Positions 34,932 through 44,237 of a DNA stretch of 64,000 bases are shown piece by piece. The position numbers and the translations under genes were made by a program. The DNA is taken from the NCBI RefSeq assembly GCF_026248685.1, contig NZ_CP111036.1:1674001-1738000 (forward strand). Reading direction: 5' to 3'. Position 1 is the stretch's first letter. The number at the start of each line of letters is the position of its first letter. Source of the DNA: Haladaptatus caseinilyticus (GTDB taxonomy: Archaea > Halobacteriota > Halobacteria > Halobacteriales > Haladaptataceae). Under the pieces are notes generated by a model. The model saw only the letters and a program-made list of their open reading frames with translations, ran no database searches and had not been told where the DNA came from.

Positions 34932-35555
34932 ATGGAGTGAAACTCTACAATAGAACACAAAATCAAAAGCGTGCTGCTTGTAGCTGTGTTGTTGACCTCT
35001 GCCGTGGCCGGCGTTGCGGTGGCCACGGATCATGGCGCTAACGCAACCGCAGTGAGCGACACTGTTGCGCAATCATCGGACGACAGCGACTGGAGCGACG
35101 GTAATTCCGACAGTGGCGGTAACCCGGACAACAAAACCAGCGACGACTCGAACGATAGCAGGACTGGTGACGACTGTAAGGATGAAATACTAAAAGCGAG
35201 CATCGCCTTCGACAAGCAATCTACCGATGGCGAGTCCGTGACCGTACAGAAAGTCACGCTGAAAGAGAAGGGATACGTCGTTATCTACGACGAAAATGGC
35301 AACGTCGTCGGGCAGTCCGAGCAGCTCGAAGCCGGAACCCACGCGGATGTCACCATCAAGCTGAACGACGAGTTCTGTGAGGATACGAAGCTGAAAGCTG
35401 TCCTCTACGTCGATAGCAACGGCAACGACGACGACGCTGACTGGAGCGACGGCGACTCCGACAGTGACGGCGACGACAGCGATGACGATGGCGATCACCC
35501 CGCCTTGAACGGCGACAAAGCCATCTCGGGGTGGGCGTGCATCATCATCGAATAA
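34932..35555 (+). CDS. Secreted acidic Asp/Ser-rich protein with TGA as codon 3
   Basis: From ATG at 34932 the frame reads Met-Glu-stop and then continues open as NSTIEHKIKSVLLVAVLL to 35555. The part after the stop gives a complete Sec signal peptide with a Lys-containing n-region, a hydrophobic core and an AVA cleavage site. The mature protein has two DW-S-D-rich repeats (DSDWSDGNSDSGGN and DADWSDGDSDSDGD) around a beta-rich core with Cys 74 and Cys 138 (from ATG), probably disulfide bonded. A GTG at 34971 could restart translation but would lose the charged n-region. Function unknown. Confidence 0.6.
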
Positions 35556-35660
35556 CATCACACCATTCGGCCGACGGTTCCTTTTCTTCATACGATTCGA
35601 CGTACGACTCGTCATTCAGATAGCCGAATCAAACATTAGGGGTGAAGATAATTTTCCCCT

Positions 35661-36452
35661 ATGAGCGTCACCACGACGGCCCGGTCGGTCATCGATGTCG
35701 TCCGCGAACGCAACATCACGTTTCTCGCGGCGAGTTTCGCATACTACGCCTTCGTGTCGGTCTTTCCGCTCGCGCTTCTCGCAATCACCGTCGGGTCACT
35801 CATCGGCGGACAGGCGTTCGCCACCGCGCTCGTCGACCAGGCACAGGGGTTGCTATCGCAACAGGGCGCTTCCTTCCTCGAACAGGCGCTACAGAACTCG
35901 TCGGCACGGGCAAGCGCGTCCCTCCTGAGTGTCGTCGTCCTACTTTGGAGCGCGCTCAAACTGTTTCGGGGGCTGTTGCTCGCCTTCGAGGAGGTGTATC
36001 AGCGTGACCCTGAGGCCGGTATCGTCGAACAGCTAAAGAAGGGGCTCGTCACGCTGGTCGCCGTCGCCGTCGGTATCGCGTTGATGATCGCTATCGGGGC
36101 CGTGATTCGGTCGGCGACGTTGGAGTCGATTCCGCTCATCGACTTCGCCGGGACGCTTGCCCTCCTGTTGGGCCTCATGCTCGTTTTCCTCCCGCTGTAC
36201 TACGTGTTACCGCCGGTGTCGATGACGCTCCGCGAGGCACTCCCCGGTACCGTCTTCGCCGCCGTCGGGTGGATCATTCTGCAAGGTGGCTTTCAGGCGT
36301 ATGCGGGTGCTGCGAGCAAAGCCCCCGTCTATGGGGCGCTCGCCGGTGTCATCCTCTTTCTTACGTGGCTCTACTTCGCGGGCGTCCTCCTGCTCGTCGG
36401 GGCCGTGGTAAACGTCGTCGTCGCGGATCGAAATGCTGCACTCCTGGACTGA
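35661..36452 (+). CDS. YihY/BrkB-family membrane protein
   Basis: A 263-residue integral membrane protein with about six helices. The N-terminal RNITFLAASFAYYAFVSVFPL and central LWSALKLFRGLLLAFEEVYQ are the family's signature. The family was once called ribonuclease BN by mistake and has no proven activity. The C-terminus is short and cytoplasmic. No neighbour suggests a role. Confidence 0.85.
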   Translation: MSVTTTARSVIDVVRERNITFLAASFAYYAFVSVFPLALLAITVGSLIGGQAFATALVDQAQGLLSQQGASFLEQALQNSSARASASLLSVVVLLWSALKLFRGLLLAFEEVYQRDPEAGIVEQLKKGLVTLVAVAVGIALMIAIGAVIRSATLESIPLIDFAGTLALLLGLMLVFLPLYYVLPPVSMTLREALPGTVFAAVGWIILQGGFQAYAGAASKAPVYGALAGVILFLTWLYFAGVLLLVGAVVNVVVADRNAALLD

Positions 36453-36499
36453 TGGCCGCCACACAAAAGTAGCGCTTCGATGTATTCCCCGCTGAGACG

Positions 36500-36709
36500 A
36501 TGGCTGAAGATAACCGCGACAGAGAACGGGAGATGCAACGGGAACGAAAGCAAGAGATCGATGAAGAACTCGACCGGGTAGACGAGGAGATGGATTCGAC
36601 GGAGCTGAAACAGTCGGACGCGGAGGGGATTCCGGAAGACGAGGACGCGGGCGACGAGCGAATGGACGACCGGCACGTCGAGGTCAACGAGGAGACCGAC
36701 CGGGCCTGA
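36500..36709 (+). CDS. Small acidic coiled-coil protein
   Basis: A 69-residue, entirely polar protein with a charged helix DREREMQRERKQEIDEELDR followed by an Asp/Glu-rich tail. It has the amino-acid bias of real haloarchaeal proteins and follows the YihY-like gene by 47 bases on the same strand, so it may share its message. It could also be a spurious frame, since charge patterns like this arise easily in GC-rich DNA. Confidence 0.5.
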   Translation: MAEDNRDREREMQRERKQEIDEELDRVDEEMDSTELKQSDAEGIPEDEDAGDERMDDRHVEVNEETDRA

Positions 36710-36739
36710 TTTCCCGGGCACTACCATCCTTTTCGTCCG

Positions 36740-37909
36740 TTACTGCACCGCACAGTTGTTCGGCCCGAGTTCGAGTTCGAACGCGGCGGCGTCCTCGACC
36801 GTTTTCCGTCCGAGATTCACCATGACGATCTCCTCGTAGTTGGCAGGCCGAGGTGGGAGGTCACTGGCGACTCGTGCCACGAACTCGTCACGGCCGACAG
36901 AGAGGAGCGGAATCGAATCACGCACTGTCGGCAATCGTGCGGTGAAGGTGTCGTCTCCCCTCCGCCGCGTTTTCTCGTGAACGTGTCCCGGTGCGACGAC
37001 TGTCCCATCCGGAAGCGAGAGAACGTGCTCGTGAAGTGTTTCGTAAAGATCACTCGCCAGGTCGACCGCTCGGTCCGAACCGTCGCTTGCGACTTCGTCG
37101 CTCGTCCCTCCCTCCAGATCGGGCCGCCCGATGCTATCTAAAAACAGCGTATCGGCGCTGAAAAGCGTATTTCCGAGCCGAAACAGCATCATTTCGCTGG
37201 TATGGCCTGGAGCGTAAATCGCGGTCAGCGCCGCCGTTCCGACCTCGATTTCGTCGCCATCCTGTACGAACGCTGCCTCTAACGCGAGCCCTCTGTCTCG
37301 CGCGCCATCGGGCAGGATCATTTCCGCGTCAGTCGCCGATGCGACTTCACGCAGGCCGCTCACGTGGTCCGCGTGGACGTGTGTGTCGATGGCGTATCGA
37401 AGCGCTGCTCCCTGTGCTCGGGTGTCTTCGACGTATCGGTCGGCAAACTCCCGGAGCGGGTCGATAACGGCGGCCTCCCCATCGGAGATGACGAGGTACG
37501 ATAGACAACCGCTTGACGGACGCTCGTACTGGAGAATGGTCGCGTCATCCTGGCCACTTCCGCCGTCGATTTCGCGTGCGACGTACACTCGCGCCCACCC
37601 GTTCATTCCGTCGGCCAGATTCTTCGCGTCGATGCCGGCGTCTCGGAGCATCTCTGCGACCCGTTCGCTCGCTTCGCCGCGAGGACAGACCGCGACGACT
37701 GGTGATTCGAGGGCAAGCGAGTCGGCAAGCGTCGGAATCTCGTCCGTTACCTTCGCGCTCATGAATTCGGCGTAGGGCGTCTGGACGGTCCGGGGAGCGT
37801 CGATATGCCACGCCTCGAACTCGTCGCGGTTACGAACGTCGAGAATCGTGAGCGACTCACCTCGGTTCAGTCGGTCGTACAGGCTTCGAGCGGAGAGGGC
37901 ATCTTCCAT
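36740..37909 (-). CDS. Rhodanese - metallo-beta-lactamase fusion (persulfide dioxygenase-like)
   Basis: A 389-residue two-domain protein. Residues 1-110 are a rhodanese domain with its sulfur-carrying Cys in AVCPRGEAS. The rest is an MBL-fold hydrolase: THVHADHVSG, APGHTSEMMLF and VVAPGHVHEK hold the metal ligands. This MBL type matches ETHE1-like persulfide dioxygenases, which oxidise glutathione or other thiol persulfides; fusion with rhodanese is known in bacteria, usually with rhodanese at the other end. Probably sulfide or persulfide detoxification. Confidence 0.85.
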   Translation of the reverse strand: MEDALSARSLYDRLNRGESLTILDVRNRDEFEAWHIDAPRTVQTPYAEFMSAKVTDEIPTLADSLALESPVVAVCPRGEASERVAEMLRDAGIDAKNLADGMNGWARVYVAREIDGGSGQDDATILQYERPSSGCLSYLVISDGEAAVIDPLREFADRYVEDTRAQGAALRYAIDTHVHADHVSGLREVASATDAEMILPDGARDRGLALEAAFVQDGDEIEVGTAALTAIYAPGHTSEMMLFRLGNTLFSADTLFLDSIGRPDLEGGTSDEVASDGSDRAVDLASDLYETLHEHVLSLPDGTVVAPGHVHEKTRRRGDDTFTARLPTVRDSIPLLSVGRDEFVARVASDLPPRPANYEEIVMVNLGRKTVEDAAAFELELGPNNCAVQ

Positions 37910-38022
37910 ATGCTGACTACGTGTTTCGTGGGCAAAAGCGATCGCCCCGTTTTCCGTCGCTCTCCTCTGACTACCCCGTTATCTCGCCCAAACGTTATGC
38001 CCACCGTCGTCGTCCCGGTCGT

Positions 38023-38637
38023 ATGAACGCCGACGATTTCGACGATTCGGTTCGAACGGCCAAATCAACCGAACTCGACCGCCTCGGCTCGCAACAACTC
38101 CTCGTCGCGCTTACCGGCGCTGATCTCGAACCCGAGGTTGTGCTCACCGCGGTGGCGAGAAGCGAACACACCGCGGCCGAAACGTTTTCCGAATGGGCCG
38201 GGAGGTCGCAGCGGGAACTGTTCGACCGACTGGCAAAACAGGAAGAGGACCATTACGAACGCGTGGTCGCTGAACTGGACACATTCGAACCGGCCGAAAT
38301 CGATCCGATGCACGGACGTCTCCGCGAACTGGACGACGACGTTTCTCGCGCGGGCGGCCTCGTCGGACGCTCGCTCGTCGGCGACAAGACCTTGCTGCAG
38401 GTCGTGAACTTCTTCGTCAACAAGGCCGACGAGCGCCGTGCAAACGTTTTTCGTGACTTGCGCTCGGATACCCAGAACAACATCGGCGACGGCGTCTCCT
38501 TGCTTACCGACTGCTGTGGCGGTGAAGCGGACTGGGAGTACGCGCGGGAGACCGCTGAAGAAATAGTTCAGATCGCCTACGAGGACTACGCCGATACGTT
38601 AACTGGAATGGGACTCGACCCGAAGCCGATCTGCTGA
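38023..38637 (+). CDS. Rubrerythrin-family protein
   Basis: A 204-residue helical protein. The glutamate-rich helices LTAVARSEHTAAETFSEWAG and FDRLAKQEEDHYERVV give ExxH motifs expected of a ferritin-like di-iron site. The family name is my best guess; part of the second half (LVGRSLVGDKTLLQVVNFF) is hydrophobic and could mean an alternative use. A GTTATG box about 27 bases upstream supports the start. Possible role in peroxide defence. Confidence 0.7.
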   Translation: MNADDFDDSVRTAKSTELDRLGSQQLLVALTGADLEPEVVLTAVARSEHTAAETFSEWAGRSQRELFDRLAKQEEDHYERVVAELDTFEPAEIDPMHGRLRELDDDVSRAGGLVGRSLVGDKTLLQVVNFFVNKADERRANVFRDLRSDTQNNIGDGVSLLTDCCGGEADWEYARETAEEIVQIAYEDYADTLTGMGLDPKPIC

Positions 38638-38836
38638 GGGTTCGTTTTGGGATGTGCGAACGAATCGCACACTCGTAGAACCGTCAACCGCCAGAGCCAC
38701 CCCTCTCGGAATCGCTGTACTTCGCGGAATATCGGTTCGTCGCTCGTTCGGGGGAGATATTTCGTTCGCTCCGGTCGATGCTGGTCACGTTCGAAAAGAC
38801 GGTTGTCGAGCGGCCGCAAACGGGAGAGAGTGAACG

Positions 38837-40453
38837 TCAGTCGTCTCTCTCGATGCGATTGCGGAGATACGCCCCCACACCCGCGAGTCCGCCGACCGCG
38901 GTAACGATTCCGAATCCCGGTTGTCCGTCCGTGGTGGTCGTGGTAGTTCGTATCCCACCGCCTGCCGAGTCCGTCGTGGCCCCCGATGTTTGTGGTCTCT
39001 CCGTCATGGATGTCGATGTGGCCATCGTTTCCGTCGTTGTCCTGGTACTTTCGGTCGTTTCACTCGCTGTTGTTCCGCTCGCCGTCGTTGCTTCTTCGGT
39101 CGTCGTCTTTACCGTTGTTTCGTGATCTGTCGTGGTCGTTCCTTCGTTCGTCGTAGTCGTCTCCTCATCCGTCGTCTGGGTGGTTTGCGTCATCGTCTCA
39201 CTCGACTCGTCCGATCCGAGCACGTGAAAGTCGGCATACTCAGTGTACATCCAATCGAGGGTCGACCGCATTGGGAACGTGGCAGTGTACACTCTCCCGT
39301 CGGCGACGACGGGCGTCCCGGCAGCGGGTCCGGTATCATCGAAATCCCACGCTCCGAACGAGTGACTCCATTTGGATTCGCCTGTCGCCGCATCGATGGC
39401 GATGACGAGCGCATCACCGGTATCCGGGTCGGGGTCCGTTCGCCCACCGACGTAGAGCGCGTCGTCCGCGGCCGTTACATCACTCGCGAGTTCTGCGTCC
39501 GTTTCGTACGCCCACACTTTCTCGCCCGTATTCGCGTCAAGTGCGTGTACCGCATTGTCGAGTCGATAGAAAACGTGTCCGTCAGCGACCGTGAGCTGAG
39601 CGCCCCACCAGTAGTCGTCGATTTCGAGCGAATGTGTCCATATAACCGTCCCGTCGTCGGTTGACCGCGCCCGGATGTCGGTTCCCGTATCTCTGTCGGT
39701 TTTGATGCTGTACACTCGATCATCGGCAACCGTCTGTAACTCATCTTTATCTTCAGACACGTCCCACAGGACGGAGCCGTCATCGGCGGAAAGTGCGACG
39801 CGATCGCCGTAGAAGAGGGTTCCATCGGTATAGCAAATGCCTCCGCCGACATCTGCGGTTTGCCAGATCACGTCACCGGTTTCCGAGTCGACTTTGTAGG
39901 CGTCTCCCATCACCTTGCAGTACAATCCGCCGTCGGCGACCAACGCCCCACCGAACCCCGCGGACGCCGCCTTGTGCCATTTCGTCTCACCGGTCTCACC
40001 GTCGAGCGCGAAGAATCCGGTCGAGTCGGCGTCTTCGGAACCGTAGGTATCGAAGTAGAGCGTTCCATCACCGAGTGTGGGTGTCCCCGGACGAGAAATT
40101 CCATCCCGTTTCCAGAGCTCGTTGCCCGCCAGGTCGTAGGCGGCGACGTACCCCTCACTGGTCGAGGGAGTGTGCGATGTCGTCACGGCCAGATAAACTC
40201 TCCCCTCGCCAACCACTGGTTCGCTACCGAACATTCCACCACCCATGTCGAACGACCAGTCGGTCGTTACATTCGAACCGGGACCACTATCGGTGGTCGC
40301 CCCGGTTCGTCCGGCGTTTCCGCGGCGCATTGGCCACTTACTGCCGGACTCGTTGGTATCCGCCGCACTAAGCGCGAATCCGGTTCCGACTGTTGCCGCC
40401 GCGCCGAGGATACCTACTGTTTTGAGGAACTCTCGCCGATGTGTCCCATCCAT
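38837..40453 (-). CDS. Tat-exported PQQ-type beta-propeller with PGF-CTERM tail
   Basis: A 538-residue protein. A Tat motif (THRREFLKTVG) is followed by about seven beta-propeller repeats, each with a variant of ALDGETGETKW or GDVIWQT, as in quinoprotein-like WD/PQQ domains. A Thr-rich linker (about residues 415-505) and a C-terminal PGF motif, hydrophobic helix and basic end (GQPGFGIVTAVGGLAG) follow. The precursor therefore uses Tat export and archaeosortase processing. No catalytic calcium or PQQ ligand set can be confirmed; it is more likely a scaffold or ligand-binding protein. Confidence 0.85.
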   Translation of the reverse strand: MDGTHRREFLKTVGILGAAATVGTGFALSAADTNESGSKWPMRRGNAGRTGATTDSGPGSNVTTDWSFDMGGGMFGSEPVVGEGRVYLAVTTSHTPSTSEGYVAAYDLAGNELWKRDGISRPGTPTLGDGTLYFDTYGSEDADSTGFFALDGETGETKWHKAASAGFGGALVADGGLYCKVMGDAYKVDSETGDVIWQTADVGGGICYTDGTLFYGDRVALSADDGSVLWDVSEDKDELQTVADDRVYSIKTDRDTGTDIRARSTDDGTVIWTHSLEIDDYWWGAQLTVADGHVFYRLDNAVHALDANTGEKVWAYETDAELASDVTAADDALYVGGRTDPDPDTGDALVIAIDAATGESKWSHSFGAWDFDDTGPAAGTPVVADGRVYTATFPMRSTLDWMYTEYADFHVLGSDESSETMTQTTQTTDEETTTTNEGTTTTDHETTVKTTTEEATTASGTTASETTESTRTTTETMATSTSMTERPQTSGATTDSAGGGIRTTTTTTDGQPGFGIVTAVGGLAGVGAYLRNRIERDD

Positions 40454-40882
40454 GCAGATTCAGGATGTATTGCCATTAGATAAGTTTTATGCCAGAATAA
40501 TCCTAAAAACCTCTTTCGAAAACTGGTATCGTAATAATGTGTTCACCAAGTAGCACTGAAAATAGAAAGATTGTCAAGTGGTATGTGAAACGTGGATATG
40601 GTCACACTTACTGTTTGTCACACGTCGGTAATTCACCGATCGTATATAGATACTCGAACGGTTGGCTGTCTTGTTCCTCGCCAGTTTGCTCACTCGACAA
40701 ATGGATCGAATCGGATATTCACCGGCCCGACTACACTTCGTCAAATAAGTCGAACCAAGGATTCGCCAGCTCGATTCATCTGTGCCGAATCGAACAGCGC
40801 AAATCCAAGATTTGCTGGCCTGACAAGCGTAGCTTCGTCAATCAGCGTGAGGCAACGCCTCGCTCGTCCGACTTCGCCTTGC
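40454..40882. other. 429-base AT-rich gap
   Basis: No gene supported. The plus-strand frame starting at 40537 continues past this gap into the antisense of gnaD; its sequence is Ser/Cys-rich and not acidic, so it is not coding. A GAGGC/GCCTC hairpin near 40850-40862 lies just beyond the gnaD stop. Confidence 0.4.
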
Positions 40883-42115
40883 TTAGTCGAACAACGTCTC
40901 GCCTTCGACCATTTTTTCCTCCACGACGTCCATGTCGAGCGTGATACCGAGTCCCGGTTTCTCCGGAATTTCGATATAGCCGTCCTCGATAACGTCCTCC
41001 TCCACCAGGTCTTCCCACCAGCCGAGTTGGTAGGAGTGGTACTCCACCGCTAGCGAGTTCGGAATCGCGGTGCCGACGTGGGCACTGGCCATCGTCGCCA
41101 CGGGCGAGGAGACGTTGTGCATCGCGACCGGGACGTAATACTGGTTCGCGACGTCCGCGATTTTTCGGGTTTCGCGCATGCCACCCACCTTCGGCAGGTC
41201 GGGAGCGATGATGTCCACGGCGAGGTTTTCGATGAGACGTCGTTCCTCGGTGACGCGATAGCGGTTTTCGCCCACCGTAATCGGCGTGCTGGTGGATTTC
41301 GTGACCTCTTCTTGTACTTTCAGATTCTCCGGTGGAACCGGATCTTCGAGCCACCACACGTCGTAGTCCTCGATGGACTTTGCGAGGCGTTTCGCGCTGC
41401 CGGCCGAAAACGTCCAGTGGCAGTCGAAGGCGACGTCGGCGCGGTCTTTCACGCGCTCGGTAACTCGCTCGACGATCTCGGCTTTGTGCCGGATCTCTCC
41501 GGGCCGGAGGTGGCGGTTCGCGCGGTCCTTTTCGAGACCGGACGGAACGTCCAAGTCGAACTTCAGGGCGTCGTAGCCGAGTTCCTCAACAACGCGCTCT
41601 GCCTCGTCGGCGCAAGCCTCGGGGTCTGCCTCGTCAGCAGTGTGGCAGTCACAGTACACGCGAACCTCGTCACGGTACTTCCCGCCGAGCAGTTGGTACG
41701 CTGGAACGTCGAGAATCTTTCCCGCGAGGTCGTGGAGGGCGATTTCGATGCCCGAAATTGCGGTTACCGTGACGCCTTCGACGGACCCCTCGCCGGACAT
41801 CTTCTGGACGAGGTGTTCGAACAGCCGGTCGATGTCGAGCGGGTTTTCGCCGACGACGAACGGTTTCATCCGCTCGATGAGCTCGGGCACTCCCGCGCCC
41901 CAGTAGGCTTCACCCGTGCCGACGATTCCAGCGTCGGTGTAGACGCGAACGAGCGTCCACGGGAAGTTCCCGTCAACCATCGTCGTCTGTACGTCGGTAA
42001 TTTCGACGTCACGTGTACCACTTCGATTCGCCGTCGTGCCCATCGTTTCTGCGGAAAGATTCCGCATCGTGTACTCCGCGTTCGGGTCGTGGAGCGTCGA
42101 GTAATCGCGTCCCAT
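40883..42115 (-). CDS. gnaD: D-gluconate dehydratase (enolase superfamily)
   Basis: A 410-residue enolase-superfamily enzyme closely resembling the haloarchaeal gluconate dehydratase of the semi-phosphorylative Entner-Doudoroff route. The N-terminal lid (SAETMGTTANRSGTRDVEITD) is typical of this group. In the barrel, ALKFDLDVP gives the Lys base, FDCHWTFSAG and LEDPVPPEN and GENRYR the metal ligands, and MHNVSSPVA the His. It removes water from gluconate to give KDG, which the kdgA product would cleave. D-xylonate or galactonate dehydratase is the alternative. TATA about 26 bases upstream. Confidence 0.88.
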   Translation of the reverse strand: MGRDYSTLHDPNAEYTMRNLSAETMGTTANRSGTRDVEITDVQTTMVDGNFPWTLVRVYTDAGIVGTGEAYWGAGVPELIERMKPFVVGENPLDIDRLFEHLVQKMSGEGSVEGVTVTAISGIEIALHDLAGKILDVPAYQLLGGKYRDEVRVYCDCHTADEADPEACADEAERVVEELGYDALKFDLDVPSGLEKDRANRHLRPGEIRHKAEIVERVTERVKDRADVAFDCHWTFSAGSAKRLAKSIEDYDVWWLEDPVPPENLKVQEEVTKSTSTPITVGENRYRVTEERRLIENLAVDIIAPDLPKVGGMRETRKIADVANQYYVPVAMHNVSSPVATMASAHVGTAIPNSLAVEYHSYQLGWWEDLVEEDVIEDGYIEIPEKPGLGITLDMDVVEEKMVEGETLFD

Positions 42116-42163
42116 GCCAGCGGGTACTCAGCCCAGAGTAAAAGTTCGAATGGTATCGGCTAG

Positions 42164-42289
42164 TCACTGCAGTACGTCGACTGGCTTCTCCGCACTGATC
42201 CATGCGTGGACGGAATCTTCCGTTCGGAGCTCGTATCGACCGCGACGATAGTAGCCGACGACCCGTGGAGCGGTCTGCTGTTCTGGCAT
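42164..42289 (-). CDS. 41-residue conserved haloarchaeal microprotein
   Basis: A short frame ending in VVGYYRRGRYELRTEDSVHAWISAEKP, which resembles a recurring small haloarchaeal protein with the pattern GYYR-x-YELRT-x-D-x-AWI. The ATG at 42289 is the likely start (MPEQQTAPR); an earlier in-frame start at 42346 adds a less typical leader. Function unknown. It ends 48 bases upstream of gnaD on the same strand. Confidence 0.5.
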   Translation of the reverse strand: MPEQQTAPRVVGYYRRGRYELRTEDSVHAWISAEKPVDVLQ

Positions 42290-42484
42290 CTCGACTATCG
42301 ATTCGGTCGCCGTCGTCCTTACTATTGACCAGTTAACTGTTGACACGGGAAAATAGGGCGACCGTTCCTGTCTGTTGGCGGACGAACGTCGTAGAATCTG
42401 AGTCGCCCGCTCGATCGCCGCTTCTGTCGATTAAGTGGTGTCTAATCGACGTCCCCTTCGAAAACACACACGAATTTTTACATT

Positions 42485-44014
42485 TTAGCGGTCAAACACC
42501 AAATATCCGACCGACTCGGCTCGATGGGCGACTTCGTCGTCGGCGCTTCGCTCCTCTTCGATTCGAACTTCGACGCTCGAACTCGTGAGGTTCCGATACC
42601 GGATTTCCGAGGAGTCGTAGCCATTGTACGTCTGGATGTCCGCGATGAACGTCGGGTTGTCGTGCGATCCGTCGAACGAAATTTCGTGCCACTGGTGGGT
42701 GACGACGTCACCCGTCCGTCCCGCCTCGAAGTCCGTTCCACCGACGCTTCCGTATCCCTCCTCGACTGCGAGATAGCCGACCGATTCGTCCGTGTGCGCC
42801 CCGTACCTGTCCTGCTCTTTCAGACAGATATCCATCCCATCCCGGGATACCTCGTGATGGCGCGTTATCACGGCGTCGAGTCCGTTCCGCGATTGAGCCT
42901 GGCTGAAGACGACGGGCGTCGAAGCGAAATCCTGCTCGAACGAGACGGTCCGGAAGGAGTCGTCGGTGGTCACGTGTCCTACCTCGACCGTCGCGCCGCC
43001 GAGCGAATGTGCCCCGGATTCGAAGACGGCGTACCCGAACGTTTCGCTGGTGTGTGGTCCATCCTCGTACTCCCACTCCTCGATTCGGTACTGGAACCCG
43101 CTACTGCCGACGTTTCGTAATCGAACGTGGGCGGGGTCATGGCCGTCGTAGGTCAGCGATTTGGCGATGACGGTCGGCGAATCGTACGACCCCGCTAAGC
43201 CCTCATCGAACCATTCGTTTTCGTCGCCCTGTTTCGCTGTTATCGACCCGAATTCGCCGAGCGATCCGGAGGACCCACCACTGCCGCCGTCGTCCGGCAG
43301 ACGGTTTTCTATCCAGTTCAGAATGTCGTGGGTGTCGTGATGTGGGGGTGTCGTATCGCCGTTCAGTTCGAACGTGGGCGTGTACGTCACACCGTCGTCG
43401 CCAGCAGCGTACCGCGTCTGGTAGACTGGATCCTCGTATCTGCCTTCTTTCGCCCACGAGATGGCGGTATCACGTTCTTCGAGGTCGGATCGATTCATCC
43501 GGACACGCATGTCGCTGTAAGAGACGTTGCCGGAGACCCGGTTTTCGAACATATTGCGGAAGAAGGCCCAGTACTCGTTCGGTTCGGCCGTCCATGCACC
43601 CATCGCGGATTCGGAGATGAGCGGGTCGCTGTCGGAAATAAAGTAGTACGAGGAGCCATGGGAGGAGTGTCCCGGGGGTTCGTAGGCAAGCGCCCGAAAC
43701 CGAATGTCGAGGCGTCCCGGTTCGACGAACTCCCGAATCACATCTTCGAGGTTGTTGAGGACGAAATCCTTCGTATACGGGCATTTGAAATTCCCGTACA
43801 GCGTCGCGGTCGGGTTGCCACCGTGACCCATCGTGGCATAGGTGTACTGTCCCGGAGTATCAGGTACTGGGGCACCGGAGACGGGGTCTGCGGTGGTGTG
43901 GTTCGCATTTACAGTATTTGCAAGTCCGAAAAGTGCAGTACCGCCGATGAGTCGCATAAACGTTCGTCGTGTCGTGTTTTGCGTCGCGTTTCGGATAGGG
44001 TTTTGTCGCGTCAC
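42485..44014 (-). CDS. Tat-exported monothiol thioredoxin-fold protein with three lectin-like repeats
   Basis: A 509-residue exported protein. A Tat signal (TRRTFMRLIGG at about residues 15-25) is followed by a DsbA-like domain whose active site reads CPYT at residue 78, so only one catalytic Cys remains. After a Gly/Ser linker come three tandem repeats of about 85 residues (roughly 250-338, 339-424, 425-509), each with a PxxxA/Q strand, a TYNG/TYDG turn, an RxRN motif and a closing ESVGYLVFD/ETFGYAVFE strand. These resemble H-type lectin beta domains. GTG at 44014 is used because a strong TATA box lies 26 bases before it. Confidence 0.75.
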   Translation of the reverse strand: MTRQNPIRNATQNTTRRTFMRLIGGTALFGLANTVNANHTTADPVSGAPVPDTPGQYTYATMGHGGNPTATLYGNFKCPYTKDFVLNNLEDVIREFVEPGRLDIRFRALAYEPPGHSSHGSSYYFISDSDPLISESAMGAWTAEPNEYWAFFRNMFENRVSGNVSYSDMRVRMNRSDLEERDTAISWAKEGRYEDPVYQTRYAAGDDGVTYTPTFELNGDTTPPHHDTHDILNWIENRLPDDGGSGGSSGSLGEFGSITAKQGDENEWFDEGLAGSYDSPTVIAKSLTYDGHDPAHVRLRNVGSSGFQYRIEEWEYEDGPHTSETFGYAVFESGAHSLGGATVEVGHVTTDDSFRTVSFEQDFASTPVVFSQAQSRNGLDAVITRHHEVSRDGMDICLKEQDRYGAHTDESVGYLAVEEGYGSVGGTDFEAGRTGDVVTHQWHEISFDGSHDNPTFIADIQTYNGYDSSEIRYRNLTSSSVEVRIEEERSADDEVAHRAESVGYLVFDR

Positions 44015-44032
44015 GATTCTCTTCGAAAGCAG

Positions 44033-44046
44033 TTTATAATATAAAA
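44033..44046 (-). promoter_or_regulatory. TATA box TTTATAATATAAAA region of the thioredoxin-lectin gene
   Basis: A 14-base A/T-only stretch centred 26 bases upstream of the GTG at 44014 on the minus strand, giving leaderless spacing. An upstream Shine-Dalgarno-like GGAGGTG at about 44072-44078 instead suits no usable start. Confidence 0.6.
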
Positions 44047-44237
44047 CGAGGAATCGTTGAACGTTGCTAAACACCTCCTAATCAGTTGCATACCGTTTCA
44101 AACAGTTACCGACCTGAGTTCGGTGATTCTACGACTCGGACAAAATTCCAGCCAAATACAAAACTCATGTCCGGTTTCAACCAAATATCAGTAGGACAAC
44201 CATCACTTTCAGGAGGATCGCCGTTGTCCGCGATTGT

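Noticed and set aside
34932-34970. TGA as selenocysteine in the secreted acidic protein
   Set aside because: No SECIS-like element or selenium gene is visible in this window, haloarchaea are not known to make selenoproteins, and the codon lies in a signal peptide.
40537-40944. 136-residue frame in the AT-rich gap beside gnaD
   Set aside because: Ser/Cys-rich sequence with no acidic bias that runs into the antisense of gnaD.
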